Shown here piece after piece: positions 33,289-41,710 of a stretch of DNA of 52,196 bases. Position 1 is the first letter of the stretch; each line of letters starts with the position of its first letter. Both the position numbers and the translations under genes were made by a program. The stretch covers positions 1 through 52,196 of the forward strand of contig NZ_BAMI01000010.1 in assembly GCF_000615765.1 (NCBI RefSeq). Direction: 5' to 3'. The stretch is from Ligilactobacillus equi DSM 15833 = JCM 10991. GTDB taxonomy: Bacteria; Bacillota; Bacilli; Lactobacillales; Lactobacillaceae. The notes under the pieces are model-generated. The model did not search any database. It was given only the letters and a program-made list of their open reading frames with translations, and was not told where the DNA came from.

Positions 33289-34623
33289 ATGCGACTTTTC
33301 AAAGAGATTAAAAAGATGGTTGTCAGTTTACTGACAGTAACAGCGCTACTAACACCGGGTTTAACGGTTTTTACTACTAATCAAATTCAAGCTCAAGCAG
33401 CAACGTTAGCTGATAGTCAAGAATCGCTTAATCTTACGGCTCGAGCAGCCATTGCCGTTGATGCTAAGACGGGGCAGGTTTTATATGCCAAAAATGCAGA
33501 GACTACAATGCCAGTAGCTTCGATGAGTAAGTTGCTAACAGCGTACTTGGTTTTAGAGGCCATCCATGATCATAAATTAACCTGGAATCAAGAAATACCG
33601 GTAGATAAGGATTCGGCTGCGGTTAGTCAAGATACTTCGTTATCAAATGTTCCCCTTAAAACCGATCATCAATACACCGTTAAATCGCTATACCAAGCAA
33701 TGCTAATTTATTCTGCTAATGGGGCTACTATGGCTTTAGGTTATGCTCTTGCAGGAAGTCATCCAGCCTTTATTGATTTGATGCGAAAACAGGCTCGGAA
33801 ATTTGGCATTCAAGATGCACAGCTTTATACGGCTAATGGGTTGAGCAATGGTGAGGTTAAAGGCGCCGCTTATCCTGGTGTAGCTAAGAATGCGGAAAAC
33901 GCTATGTCTGCCAAGGATATGGCTCTCATCGGCCAAAACTTATTACAAAAGTACCCTGAAATTTTGAAAACTACAGCGATGACGAAGGCAGAGTTTGATA
34001 ATGGGACTAATAAAACACAAATGGAAAATTGGAATTGGATGTTGAAAGGGTTATCTAAAGCTTATACGAAATTACCAGTTGATGGATTAAAGACGGGAAC
34101 TTCTGATAGCGCAGGGGCATGTTTCATTGGGACGGTAAATAAGGATGGTCACCGGATTATTACCGTGGTCATGGGGTCACGTCATGAAGGTGAAACTGAT
34201 ACGGCACGGTTCGAAGATAGTCAAAAGTTAATGTCCTATGTCTACAATAACTATACTTACACTAACTTAGCACAGGGGCAAAGTTATGCCCAAGCCAAGT
34301 CTTTGGCAACCTTTCATGGTAAGGAATTGACGGTGCCCGTTCAAACTGCTCAAGCAAGTCACCTATGGTTACAGAAAGGACTGACGAAAAAACAAATTCA
34401 AGCGAGCGTGATGGCCAATAAGAAGTTAACTGAAAAAAATGGCTTAGTAGCTCCAATTGCGCAAGGAAAAACGGTTGGAAACTATGCTTTAACGGTAAAG
34501 GGGCAAAAGCTAGCTTTCCTTAACGGTCAAACTAGCCTTCAAATTCCGGCTCAAACTAAGCAGGCGGTTCAAAAGGCTAATATTTTCGTCATTGGTTGGC
34601 GTACGTTAATGAGTAAATTATAA
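33289..34623 (+). CDS. dacA: D-alanyl-D-alanine carboxypeptidase (PBP5/DacA type)
   Basis: This is a secreted low-molecular-weight penicillin-binding protein of 444 residues that trims the terminal D-Ala from peptidoglycan stem peptides. The signal peptide ends near QAQA-AT (about residue 37). The active site has S78-M-S-K81 (SxxK), S142-A-N144 (SxN) and K268-T-G270. A PBP5-type C-terminal beta domain follows, and the C-terminus (KANIFVIGWRTLMSKL) looks like the amphipathic membrane anchor. AGAGGGAAAAG precedes the ATG. It lies directly downstream of a VanRS-like pair, which may regulate it; this is inference. Confidence 0.93.
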   Translation: MRLFKEIKKMVVSLLTVTALLTPGLTVFTTNQIQAQAATLADSQESLNLTARAAIAVDAKTGQVLYAKNAETTMPVASMSKLLTAYLVLEAIHDHKLTWNQEIPVDKDSAAVSQDTSLSNVPLKTDHQYTVKSLYQAMLIYSANGATMALGYALAGSHPAFIDLMRKQARKFGIQDAQLYTANGLSNGEVKGAAYPGVAKNAENAMSAKDMALIGQNLLQKYPEILKTTAMTKAEFDNGTNKTQMENWNWMLKGLSKAYTKLPVDGLKTGTSDSAGACFIGTVNKDGHRIITVVMGSRHEGETDTARFEDSQKLMSYVYNNYTYTNLAQGQSYAQAKSLATFHGKELTVPVQTAQASHLWLQKGLTKKQIQASVMANKKLTEKNGLVAPIAQGKTVGNYALTVKGQKLAFLNGQTSLQIPAQTKQAVQKANIFVIGWRTLMSKL

Positions 34624-34636
34624 TAATATAATTGGA

Positions 34637-34664
34637 AGAGATTTCTGTAGAAGTCTCTTTTTTT
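34637..34664 (+). terminator. Terminator of dacA
   Basis: AGAGATTTC, loop TGTA, GAAGTCTCT form a 9-bp stem with one G-U, followed by seven Ts. Confidence 0.85.
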
Positions 34665-34714
34665 GTGGATTTTGAAAGCGTATAATAGAAAGTGAAACAA
34701 AGGAGGAATTTCTC

Positions 34715-34969
34715 ATGACGACAAAGATAACGAAAAGTAGTAAAGACCTCACACAACCAACGATTGAAGTTAGCCATTTAGGGCAACCTTTTACGGTCGG
34801 GAGTCATGTTTCGTTTACTTTTGGCAAGGAACATTTTGATGGTATTGTGGAAAAACAATTAAGGAATTCTGCTATTATCACTTTTACCGGCGAGGGGGCA
34901 AGGTCTACTTTAGCCCAAGATTTAAAGCAAAAAATTGTGATTTCTTATCGTCAAATGGCGCTTGTGTAA
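34715..34969 (+). CDS. Small DUF2187-like (YkvS/KOW-like) protein
   Basis: This is an 84-residue cytosolic protein with a very strong AAAGGAGG ribosome site and a TATAAT about 35 bases upstream. The core, with VGSHVSFTFG, FDGIVEKQLRNSAII and IVISYRQM, resembles the small beta-barrel DUF2187/YkvS family (V.F..G..G.VEK...NSVIV pattern). The resemblance is from memory and at motif level only. It is a single gene, predicted to fold as a five-strand barrel. Function is unknown; such barrels often bind nucleic acid or protein. Confidence 0.75.
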   Translation: MTTKITKSSKDLTQPTIEVSHLGQPFTVGSHVSFTFGKEHFDGIVEKQLRNSAIITFTGEGARSTLAQDLKQKIVISYRQMALV

Positions 34970-35264
34970 AGCTATTGTAAATTTTTGCGGAAAACGTTAA
35001 TATCGGTTGACGATAACCTAAATGAGTTGTTATGATGGAATTATAGTTTTAAAAAAATATTATTTATTGTTGTAATGAACAAACGTTACATTATTGTAAC
35101 GTGACATGACTTTCAGTGCGAAGAAAGATAGATAAACGTTATAAAAGAGCCAAGCCAGCTGCCTTGCTGGTGTTTTTGTGGCGGTGTAGGCAGAAGAATG
35201 TCGAAAGAGAAACGACGTTACATCTGTCAAACGGGGGACTGAGGGTTTTATTGGAGGATTTTTC
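34970..35264 (+). promoter_or_regulatory. Long azlC leader with promoter, palindrome and attenuator-like hairpin
   Basis: This 295-base gap contains no gene. A promoter (TTGACG 35007-35012, 18 bases, TATGAT 35031-35036) would give a leader of about 220 bases. Within it ACGTTACA-TTAT-TGTAACGT (35083-35102) is a perfect 8-bp inverted repeat, and one arm, ACGTTACA, recurs at 35215-35222. Further on CCAGC...GCTGG followed by TGTTTTTG (about 35156-35178) could be an attenuator. I do not recognise a known riboswitch. Confidence 0.5.
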
Positions 35265-36029
35265 GTGAAAAAAGAAGAACCACGTTGGCTAGAGGTATTG
35301 CGCGTTTCTCTACCTTTATGTCTTTCATACATTCCAATTGGTTTAGCCTGTGGGATTTTGCTGAATAAAGCAGGTTTTAATGCAATTATGACCTTATTAG
35401 TCTCTTTACTGGTCTTTTCTGGTGGGGGACAATTCTTGATTGCTTCGATGCTAGTTTCTAATGCATCAATTCAATCAATTGTTTTAATGTTATTCTTCTT
35501 AGAATTACGTTATGCTTTATTAGGTTCAAGCCTATCTCAATACTTACGGGGTTCGAGTAAAGGATTTTTGATAGCTTTTGCATCCCACATGAACGATGAA
35601 AACTATGCGGTTAACTATTTAAAATTTGCGACCGACAAGCAATGGAGCGGTAAAGATAGTTTGATGGTTGAACACTACTCACTGGCTTCCTGGTCAATTT
35701 CTAACCTGGTTGGTGCTCTCATTGGTAGTGTTATTGCGATTAATTTGGAAATCGTCGACTTTGCCTTAACAGCTATGTTCTTATACATGATTGCTATGCA
35801 GTTGAAGAACTGGATGACGGTCTTAATCAGTGTGATAGCCGGAATCTTCGCAGTTATTTTCATGCTGATCTTCAAGAGTACTATGGGCTTAATCGTGGCA
35901 ACTTTAGCTGCTTCTTTGGTTGGTTTTGCTTTAGAAGACTACTTAGTTAAGCACGGTAAGGCCAATGGTTTCTTGCTTTCGCGGATTAAGAAGCGTAAGA
36001 AAATTGCTTCAAATACGAAAGGCAATTAG
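35265..36029 (+). CDS. azlC: AzlC family branched-chain amino acid exporter, large subunit
   Basis: This is an integral membrane protein of 254 residues and the larger subunit of the AzlCD exporter for branched-chain amino acids and analogues. The family opening SLPLCLSYIPIGLACGILLNKAGF and the GGGQFLIASMLV and LELRYALLGSSLS segments are visible. The start is GTG at 35265 with TTGGAGG upstream. AzlD follows 13 bases after the stop. The long upstream leader suggests regulated expression. Confidence 0.92.
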   Translation: MKKEEPRWLEVLRVSLPLCLSYIPIGLACGILLNKAGFNAIMTLLVSLLVFSGGGQFLIASMLVSNASIQSIVLMLFFLELRYALLGSSLSQYLRGSSKGFLIAFASHMNDENYAVNYLKFATDKQWSGKDSLMVEHYSLASWSISNLVGALIGSVIAINLEIVDFALTAMFLYMIAMQLKNWMTVLISVIAGIFAVIFMLIFKSTMGLIVATLAASLVGFALEDYLVKHGKANGFLLSRIKKRKKIASNTKGN

Positions 36030-36042
36030 GAGGAGAAATTAG

Positions 36043-36390
36043 ATGAATTATTCACTTTTAGATCATGGTTTAATTGTTATTTTTTCAGCCATTGCTGCCT
36101 TTTTACCTCGTTACATTCCGCTCCGCATTTTTGCGACTCGTAAAATTCCAGAATGGTTTAACGAATGGATGAAATACGTACCCGTATCTTTGTTTACGGC
36201 TTTGATTGTCAAAGACATTTTCATGGATACCTCTGATTACTCCTTTATTGGAATCGAGCGGTTGGGAAAAATTGTGGCGGCCATTGTGGTGTTAGGAGTG
36301 GCTTCTAAGACCCGTTCCATGGGACTTTCTGTGATAATCGGTTTAGTCTTAGTTTTTGCTATTCACTTCTTTGGTTGGATGCCAGTTTAA
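36043..36390 (+). CDS. azlD: AzlD family exporter, small subunit
   Basis: This is a 115-residue protein with about four hydrophobic segments, the standard AzlD size. FLPRYIPLRIF and the MKYVPVSLFTALIVKDIF segment are typical. AGGAGGAG precedes the ATG. It forms the exporter with AzlC, encoded immediately upstream, and is the last gene before a terminator. Confidence 0.92.
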   Translation: MNYSLLDHGLIVIFSAIAAFLPRYIPLRIFATRKIPEWFNEWMKYVPVSLFTALIVKDIFMDTSDYSFIGIERLGKIVAAIVVLGVASKTRSMGLSVIIGLVLVFAIHFFGWMPV

Positions 36391-36421
36391 AAAGATTTGC
36401 TCTTGGGGCAATCTTTTTTTT
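36390..36421 (+). terminator. Terminator of azlCD
   Basis: AAAGATTTGC and GCAATCTTT pair with one bulged T around TCTTGGG, followed by a T run. Confidence 0.8.
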
Positions 36422-36483
36422 ATTTTGTCTTAATTTTTGGTAATATTATAAATAAAGAATTAGTATAGAGGGGAGTTTAAGCA

Positions 36484-37263
36484 ATGAGACGTTGGACCAT
36501 TTGGCTAATTGCTGGTGTTGTGTTAGCACTCTTTTTTGGGGGATATGGAGTGAGTCGCGCCCACGAAGACAACCACCTATATCAGCTAGCAATGGAAAAA
36601 GCTAAACAAAATATTAAAAAAAGTAAATATAGAAAAGCTGAGTTGAATTATCAAGATGCCTTGAAAAAAAAGAAAAAATCGACTGAAGCGAAGATAAGTT
36701 TATATCAATTACGTGAGTATCGAAAAGCTTTAAAAAAGAGTCAAATGAAGGAATTTAAATCCGCGCGCAAAGAATTTATTAAAATTGCTAAAATTGATGG
36801 TGGTTCAAGTGAAATTGTTAAAATGGCCACTATCAAGCAGACAGAGCTGAAAGAAGTCATCAAAGAAAGAAAAGTTTTCCAAGCGGCTTACGTACGGGCG
36901 AAAACGTTTAGTCGTCACCACGAATATACAGCATCCAATCAAAAGCTAGCGGTCATCTTGGGCTATGGTTCGATTAAGGAAAGTTATTATGATGACATCT
37001 ACAAGCAAGCTAAGAGTTTAGAAAAGAAAAACAATCAAACTCTAAAAATGTTGGGGTATACCACGACTTCTTCGAGTGATAGTGACGATGATCAGGCTAT
37101 TACACCAGAAGATTTACTGGATGCGCGCGAAGATTTACAAAGAGCTGGCCTGCCAGTTAAGCCTGACAAGGAACTAAAAGAGTTAATAGTTAAGGCGCGC
37201 AAAGACCAAAAGACAGTTGTTGAAGTGCTTCAAGCAGAGGCTAAGGAAAAGGTAAGTGAATAA
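36484..37263 (+). CDS. Lysine-rich, membrane-anchored helical protein of unknown function
   Basis: This 259-residue protein has an N-terminal membrane segment (about 5-24) and then an external, very basic and almost wholly helical region. The pattern of paired helices (LYQLAMEKAKQNIKKSKYRKAELNYQDAL..., then KSARKEFIKIAKIDG) resembles degenerate TPR repeats. A Ser/Asp spacer (TTSSSDSDDD, about residue 198) leads to a short C-terminal helical domain beginning ITPEDLLDAREDL. GAGGGGAG precedes the ATG. Single gene with its own terminator. The positive charge could favour binding to teichoic acids or phospholipids, but that is speculation. The family is not recognised. Confidence 0.65.
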   Translation: MRRWTIWLIAGVVLALFFGGYGVSRAHEDNHLYQLAMEKAKQNIKKSKYRKAELNYQDALKKKKKSTEAKISLYQLREYRKALKKSQMKEFKSARKEFIKIAKIDGGSSEIVKMATIKQTELKEVIKERKVFQAAYVRAKTFSRHHEYTASNQKLAVILGYGSIKESYYDDIYKQAKSLEKKNNQTLKMLGYTTTSSSDSDDDQAITPEDLLDAREDLQRAGLPVKPDKELKELIVKARKDQKTVVEVLQAEAKEKVSE

Positions 37264-37297
37264 GTCGAAGAAAAAGAGACTATGACAGAAAATTTTC

Positions 37298-37337
37298 AAA
37301 AATAACCTTGTTGTGAGATTACAACAAGGTTATTTTA
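37298..37337. terminator. Bidirectional terminator between convergent genes
   Basis: AAAAATAACCTTGTTGT (37298-37314), loop GAGATT, ACAACAAGGTTATTTT (37321-37336) form a near-perfect 16-bp stem. It serves the lysine-rich protein gene and the convergent PAP2 gene. Confidence 0.88.
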
Positions 37338-37359
37338 TATATGATATTCACAACGCGCA

Positions 37360-37992
37360 TTAACGTTTGAAGTAGCGATCTTTGATTAGACTAGCTAAGT
37401 TCCATAAAGAAACTGCCAAGAGCATGCTAGCAAGGGTATCACTAGGATAGTGGACGTGGAGGTAAGCACGTGTGAAAGCGGCAATTAGCACCCACAAGCA
37501 AGCTAAAATCCCCAAAAGCCAGCGTAAGCCGGAGCTTTTCAGCTTAGGTAAGATGAGTGTTAAAATAATCAAAGTAACTAAGGCGGCGCCAAAAGTGTGT
37601 CCGCTAGGGAAACTGTAACCAGCGGCAGAAACTAGGCGGTCACTAGGCCGAGGGCGTTGCATGGCAAATTTAACGAGGTAAGTAAAGGCTAGTGAAATGA
37701 AGACGGTACAGCCAGCCCAAATGGCTTCTTTTTTATTATAGCGGAAAAATAAAAAGGCAATGAGTAAAAGACAATAGAATGATTCCAAAGGTGAGCTAGC
37801 TAATTTTGTTAGTAGAGCCACAAAAGTTGTCATTGTTTTGGTTGTGAACGGTAAGAGAATAGCCTGGATCCTAGTGTCTAAACTGGTTACCCAGCCAAGA
37901 TTGGTTTTGATACTGTAAGCGAAAAATAAAAAAATTAAAGCGCAACCGCCACCTAGAAGTAGGTGTGTTTTATAATTATTACTTTTTTGCAC
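37360..37992 (-). CDS. PAP2 family membrane phosphatase (PgpB/BcrC-like)
   Basis: This is an integral membrane phosphatase of 210 residues with about six hydrophobic segments. The three PAP2 signatures are present: KFAMQRPRPSDR, SFPSGHTFG and TRAYLHVHYPSD, with active-site histidines in the second and third. Members dephosphorylate phosphatidylglycerol phosphate or undecaprenyl pyrophosphate. The start is GTG at 37992 with AAAGGAG eight bases upstream. It lies directly downstream of uppP, so a role in lipid-carrier recycling is plausible, although a terminator separates the two. Confidence 0.88.
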   Translation of the reverse strand: MQKSNNYKTHLLLGGGCALIFLFFAYSIKTNLGWVTSLDTRIQAILLPFTTKTMTTFVALLTKLASSPLESFYCLLLIAFLFFRYNKKEAIWAGCTVFISLAFTYLVKFAMQRPRPSDRLVSAAGYSFPSGHTFGAALVTLIILTLILPKLKSSGLRWLLGILACLWVLIAAFTRAYLHVHYPSDTLASMLLAVSLWNLASLIKDRYFKR

Positions 37993-38073
37993 TGAAAAAC
38001 TCCTTTTTATAAAGTGTTGTAGTCAAAAAATCTCGAAAGACTTAAGTAATAACTATTATCTCACTCTTTTAAT

Positions 38074-38097
38074 AAAAAAATCCCGCATTTCTGCGGA
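38074..38097 (-). terminator. Terminator of uppP
   Basis: On the minus strand TCCGCA, loop GAAA, TGCGGGA is followed by seven Ts, immediately past the uppP stop. Confidence 0.85.
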
Positions 38098-38102
38098 ACT
38101 TA

Positions 38103-38936
38103 TTACTTAATTAAGAAAAAATAGGCTAATACTAAAATTCCGAGAATGATGCGGTACCAACCAAAGACCTTGAAGTCGTGTTTTTTAATGTATTGCATTA
38201 AGAATTTGATGGCAATGATAGACGTAACAAAGGCGGTCACTAAACCGACGATCATAATCCATATCTCCAGATTTGTAAAGACCAACCCAAATTTAACTAA
38301 CTTTAAAATTCCAGCCCCAAACATGACAGGAATTGCTAAGAAGAAAGTAAACTCAGCAGCAGCTGTCCGAGATACACCTAAAAGTAAGGCACCTAAAATC
38401 GTTGCCCCTGACCGAGATGTTCCAGGGAAAATGGCTGCAAGCAACTGAAAAATCCCAATAATAAAGACTAAAACATAAGTCATTTGACTAATTGAAGTAA
38501 TCTTAGGTGTGCTACCCTTATGCATGTTTTCAATTACAATAAAGCCAATCCCAAAGACAATCAGGGCTAAAGCTACACAAACTGGGTTGTAGAATAATTC
38601 TTCAAATTCGTCATTAAAAACCGCAGCAACGACCGCTGGTAAGCAAGCAATTACAACTTTAACCCACATAAAGAAAATGTCTTCATCCATAATTTTCCAC
38701 AAACCTTTTTGATTAGTCTGGTAGTGGAAAGGCCAGATACGTTTCCAGTAAATTACAACAACGGCTAAAATAGCCCCTAACTGAATAACTACCTCAAACA
38801 TACTATAGAAGTCTTTTGAAACGCCCAACTTGACAAATTGATCTAGCAAAATCATGTGTCCGGTTGAACTGATTGGTAACCATTCAGTAATCCCTTCGAC
38901 AATCCCAAAAAGGAATGCTTTAAAAAGTTCAAACAT
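38103..38936 (-). CDS. uppP: Undecaprenyl-diphosphatase UppP (BacA)
   Basis: This is an integral membrane phosphatase of 277 residues that converts undecaprenyl pyrophosphate to the monophosphate lipid carrier for cell-wall synthesis; it is linked to bacitracin tolerance. The catalytic segments EGITEWLPISSTGHM near the N-terminus and PGTSRSGATI in the second half are both intact. GAGGAAGGA precedes the ATG. It is followed by its own terminator and then by the PAP2 phosphatase gene in the same orientation. Confidence 0.95.
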   Translation of the reverse strand: MFELFKAFLFGIVEGITEWLPISSTGHMILLDQFVKLGVSKDFYSMFEVVIQLGAILAVVVIYWKRIWPFHYQTNQKGLWKIMDEDIFFMWVKVVIACLPAVVAAVFNDEFEELFYNPVCVALALIVFGIGFIVIENMHKGSTPKITSISQMTYVLVFIIGIFQLLAAIFPGTSRSGATILGALLLGVSRTAAAEFTFFLAIPVMFGAGILKLVKFGLVFTNLEIWIMIVGLVTAFVTSIIAIKFLMQYIKKHDFKVFGWYRIILGILVLAYFFLIK

Positions 38937-39218
38937 TAGTCTAATCCTTCCTCATTTATATAAATCATCAGTAATTATAACAATTTTAAGTGTGTGGTGC
39001 TAGTTAAAAATACAGGACTGAAGGTACTTATAATGCAAATGAATGTAGTATAATAAAACTGCATAAAATAATCTATGGTGGTATAACGATGCAAGGTAAA
39101 GCTGACAAATTAATTATGGAAGAAGTGCAGTGTATTTTCCCTAATATCACCGGTGAGTTTGTCTAAAGTAGGCTATAATAAAGGACAATATATAAAAGCT
39201 AACGCTAGGAGGAAAATA

Positions 39219-40096
39219 ATGACGGAAATGACCCGAACCCAAAAACGTGAATTGGAAAAAGGAAAGCGACTCCCTAAACGAGGTAAGGATCGCGTTTTGA
39301 CGATTTTGTTAAGTTTAGTGAGCCTAGTTTTAGTACTCATACTAAGTTTGAAAATGACGCTTTTGAATCCGAAATTTTTAAAAGCAAAAGTGATTACGAC
39401 TGAAAACGTGACCATCCTGACCCAAGAATTAAATCAACAAGTGGCAGCGGGCATGAATGGCAGTGGCTACCGGCGAATCTTTTAACGAACTTGCTGACTG
39501 CTGACCAATTACGCAGTGATCTCCAAGCGGGGATTGAGGACCTGTTAAATGGTAGTGCAGATGGAGATGTTCTAGATAGTGAAAAGCTAGTTAACCAAAT
39601 TGGGCAAAATCTTGACCATCAAGCTACGACGAGTGGATTTGCGACAAATAGTGTCGCTTACCAAACTTTACGGACAAATTTTTTAGATTTAGCGGATGAT
39701 CAAGTGCAAGCCGCTTTAGAAAGTAATCAAATTCTGAAAAACCTAGTAAGCGGAGTGCAGAATTTTATTCACGGGGTGCAAATTATTTGGTGGGTGAGTT
39801 TAGGCTTATTGCTATTCTTATTAGTGCGATTATTTTTTAATCAATTATTTAATCCCTTTGGTTGGTGCTACTACCTTGGTTTAGCTTGGTTGGGGCCCGC
39901 TTTGATTTTCTTAGTTTTAACGACTTTTTTACTGGTTTTAAATTTGGAACAATTTTTACCACTACCTAGCCAAGTTCAAGGTGTGCTAGGTGCGTTATTG
40001 ACAGGGATGCTGACAAGTTTACAAAAAATTGCCGGTATTCAATTGGCCATAGCAGTAGTGGGGTTAACTTTAGGTTTATTTCGGAGAAGAAATTAA
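39219..40096 (+). pseudogene. Integral membrane protein of unknown function, single-base frameshift
   Basis: This is a membrane protein of about 292 residues once repaired. A basic N-terminus (TRTQKRELEKGKRLPKRGKDR) and one membrane helix (about 25-45) are followed by an external helical region of about 120 residues. Three C-terminal hydrophobic segments end at LFRRRN. The first frame stops at 39485. One additional C next to 39467 (GGC-CTA) joins it to the second frame as ...NGSGLPANLLTNLLTADQL.... AGGAGG is well placed for the ATG at 39219, and a TATAAT lies at about 39174. The stop overlaps the next start (TAATG), so it is coupled to the pseudouridine synthase gene. No function is recognised. 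Confidence 0.72.
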
Positions 40097-40971
40097 TGGA
40101 ATTTAAAATTATCAAAAGGGATACGAAGCCGCAATCTTTGCGCAATTTTTTAACAGCTAAGAAAATGAGTGGTCGACTTCAAACTAAGATTCGTAGAGGT
40201 TTAGTTGAGGTATATTGGGGACAAGAAAAATTAACTTTAACTAGTAAATTAAAGGATGCAGGAGAATTACGCTTGATAACCTTAGAACCAGAAGCCAGTC
40301 AGGCTATTACAGCTTCAACGGGTGAGATTAAAGTAGTTTACGAAGATTCTAACTATCTCGTAGCAGATAAGCCGGCGGGCCTCGCCTCGGTGCCAGGGCC
40401 GAGTGAAACTAGCGATACTTTAGCCAACCGTATCAAAGGCTATTTATTGGCGCAAGGGTTAAACGACGTTGCCGTTCATGTTTTGACAAGGTTAGATTAT
40501 AATACTAGTGGTTTGGTTTTGGTGGCGAAAAATAGTCTTGCGCAAGGGTGGATAAGCGCCTATCAAGACCAAATGATCAAGGAATATCGGGCCTTGGTAA
40601 GTGGCCACTTAGCGCAAGCTAGTGGACGATTAGATTTTCCTTTACAAAAGGATTCGGATTCTTTTCGGCAAATTGTAACTGCCGCAGGGAAAAAGGCATT
40701 AACCGACTATTGGCTGTTAGAAAGTTACCCTAAGTGTCAGTTGGTTAAAGTAATTTTACAAACCGGTCGGACTCACCAGATACGGGCCCACTTTGCTCAT
40801 CTAGGCCATCCTCTAGTCGGTGATGAGCTTTATGGCGGTCCACGAGCCCAAGAATTAGGACGTCAATTACTACATGCACATAAACTAAGTTTCTATGATC
40901 CTTTTAGCGGACAATTAAGGAGTTTGACCAGTTCCTTACCCGAAATTTTTGCCCAAGCGTGTCAAAGTTAG
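40096..40971 (+). CDS. RluA family RNA pseudouridine synthase
   Basis: This is a cytosolic enzyme of 291 residues that isomerises uridine to pseudouridine in rRNA or tRNA. The catalytic aspartate lies in HVLTRLDYNTSG, preceded by YLVADKPAGLASVPG and followed by QTGRTHQIRAHFAHLGHPLVGDELYGG, the standard RluA-type motifs. An S4-like N-terminal segment is present in weak form. The start overlaps the preceding stop by one base. It belongs to the RluD-like group, but the target uridine cannot be assigned. Confidence 0.9.
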   Translation: MEFKIIKRDTKPQSLRNFLTAKKMSGRLQTKIRRGLVEVYWGQEKLTLTSKLKDAGELRLITLEPEASQAITASTGEIKVVYEDSNYLVADKPAGLASVPGPSETSDTLANRIKGYLLAQGLNDVAVHVLTRLDYNTSGLVLVAKNSLAQGWISAYQDQMIKEYRALVSGHLAQASGRLDFPLQKDSDSFRQIVTAAGKKALTDYWLLESYPKCQLVKVILQTGRTHQIRAHFAHLGHPLVGDELYGGPRAQELGRQLLHAHKLSFYDPFSGQLRSLTSSLPEIFAQACQS

Positions 40972-40981
40972 GTAGGACGAA

Positions 40982-41008
40982 ATGTTAAAAAATGCTATAA
41001 TTAACATA
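40982..41008 (+). promoter_or_regulatory. Promoter and palindrome of the DtxR-type regulator gene
   Basis: TGCTATAAT (-10 at 40996-41001, extended TGn) is the likely promoter. It lies between the arms of a 7-bp inverted repeat, ATGTTAA...TTAACAT, a placement that suggests an operator, possibly for autoregulation. Confidence 0.45.
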
Positions 41009-41038
41009 TCGCAGATTGATTGAGGGAAGGTGAGAAGA

Positions 41039-41686
41039 GTGACTCCGAAAAAAGAAGATTATTTAAAAATTATCTTTGAGCTAGGAGGTAAGACTAGCAA
41101 GATTTCAAATAAGCAAGTTGCAGTAAGCTTGAATGTGGCGGCCGGTTCCGTAACGGAAATGGTTAATAAATTGGCTAAGGATGGGCTCATTATTCACGCT
41201 CCTTATGCGGGCATTTCGCTGACGGAAGAAGGTGTCAAAGTTGCGGAAGCTTTGATTAGACGGCACCGAATTTGGGAGACCTTTTTGGTAGAAAAGTTAG
41301 GTTACAAATTAGCCGATGTACACAAGGATGCCGAAGTTTTAGAACACACAGTAAGTGAGGAATTGATTGATCGTTTGGAAGATTTTTTAGGTCATCCGCA
41401 AAAATGTCCCCACGGCAGTGTGATTCCAAGTAAGGATGGAGTTTATCCGGAAGATTCTCATGTAGTTTTAAATGATTTAAAACCTGGACAAAGCGCCGAA
41501 GTCGAGCATTTCATTGATAACCATGATTTATTAGAATACTTAGCTGATGTTAAGCTCAATATTGGGGATCAAGTGGAAATTTTAGAAAAACTTCCCTTTG
41601 AAGGGCCTTTAAATGTTAAAGTTTTAAATACCGGTGAAGAAATTTCCATTGGTTATAAGGCAGCTCACTACATTTTTGTCAAATAA
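41039..41686 (+). CDS. DtxR/MntR family metal-dependent transcriptional regulator
   Basis: This is a Mn2+ or Fe2+ responsive repressor of 215 residues. An N-terminal winged helix (about 1-65, NKQVAVSLNVAAGSVTEMVNKL) precedes a dimerisation and metal-binding domain (about 66-140, with RRHRIWETFL, HKDAEVLEH and GHPQKCPHG). A C-terminal SH3/FeoA-like domain follows (about 150-215). It is therefore the longer DtxR/IdeR-type form, not the short MntR form. Homologues begin with MTPKKEDYLKI, which supports GTG at 41039; an earlier GTG at 41030 is too close to the ribosome site. Expected targets are manganese or iron transporters, none of which lie nearby. Confidence 0.9.
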   Translation: MTPKKEDYLKIIFELGGKTSKISNKQVAVSLNVAAGSVTEMVNKLAKDGLIIHAPYAGISLTEEGVKVAEALIRRHRIWETFLVEKLGYKLADVHKDAEVLEHTVSEELIDRLEDFLGHPQKCPHGSVIPSKDGVYPEDSHVVLNDLKPGQSAEVEHFIDNHDLLEYLADVKLNIGDQVEILEKLPFEGPLNVKVLNTGEEISIGYKAAHYIFVK

Positions 41687-41710
41687 TTATATCTTTTTAA
41701 ATTTTACTGT

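Noticed and set aside
39089-39166. 25-codon ORF (MQGKADKLIMEEVQ...) after a TATAAT
   Set aside because: The ribosome site is weak and nothing follows its stop that fits a leader or a gene stub. Kept only as a possible remnant.
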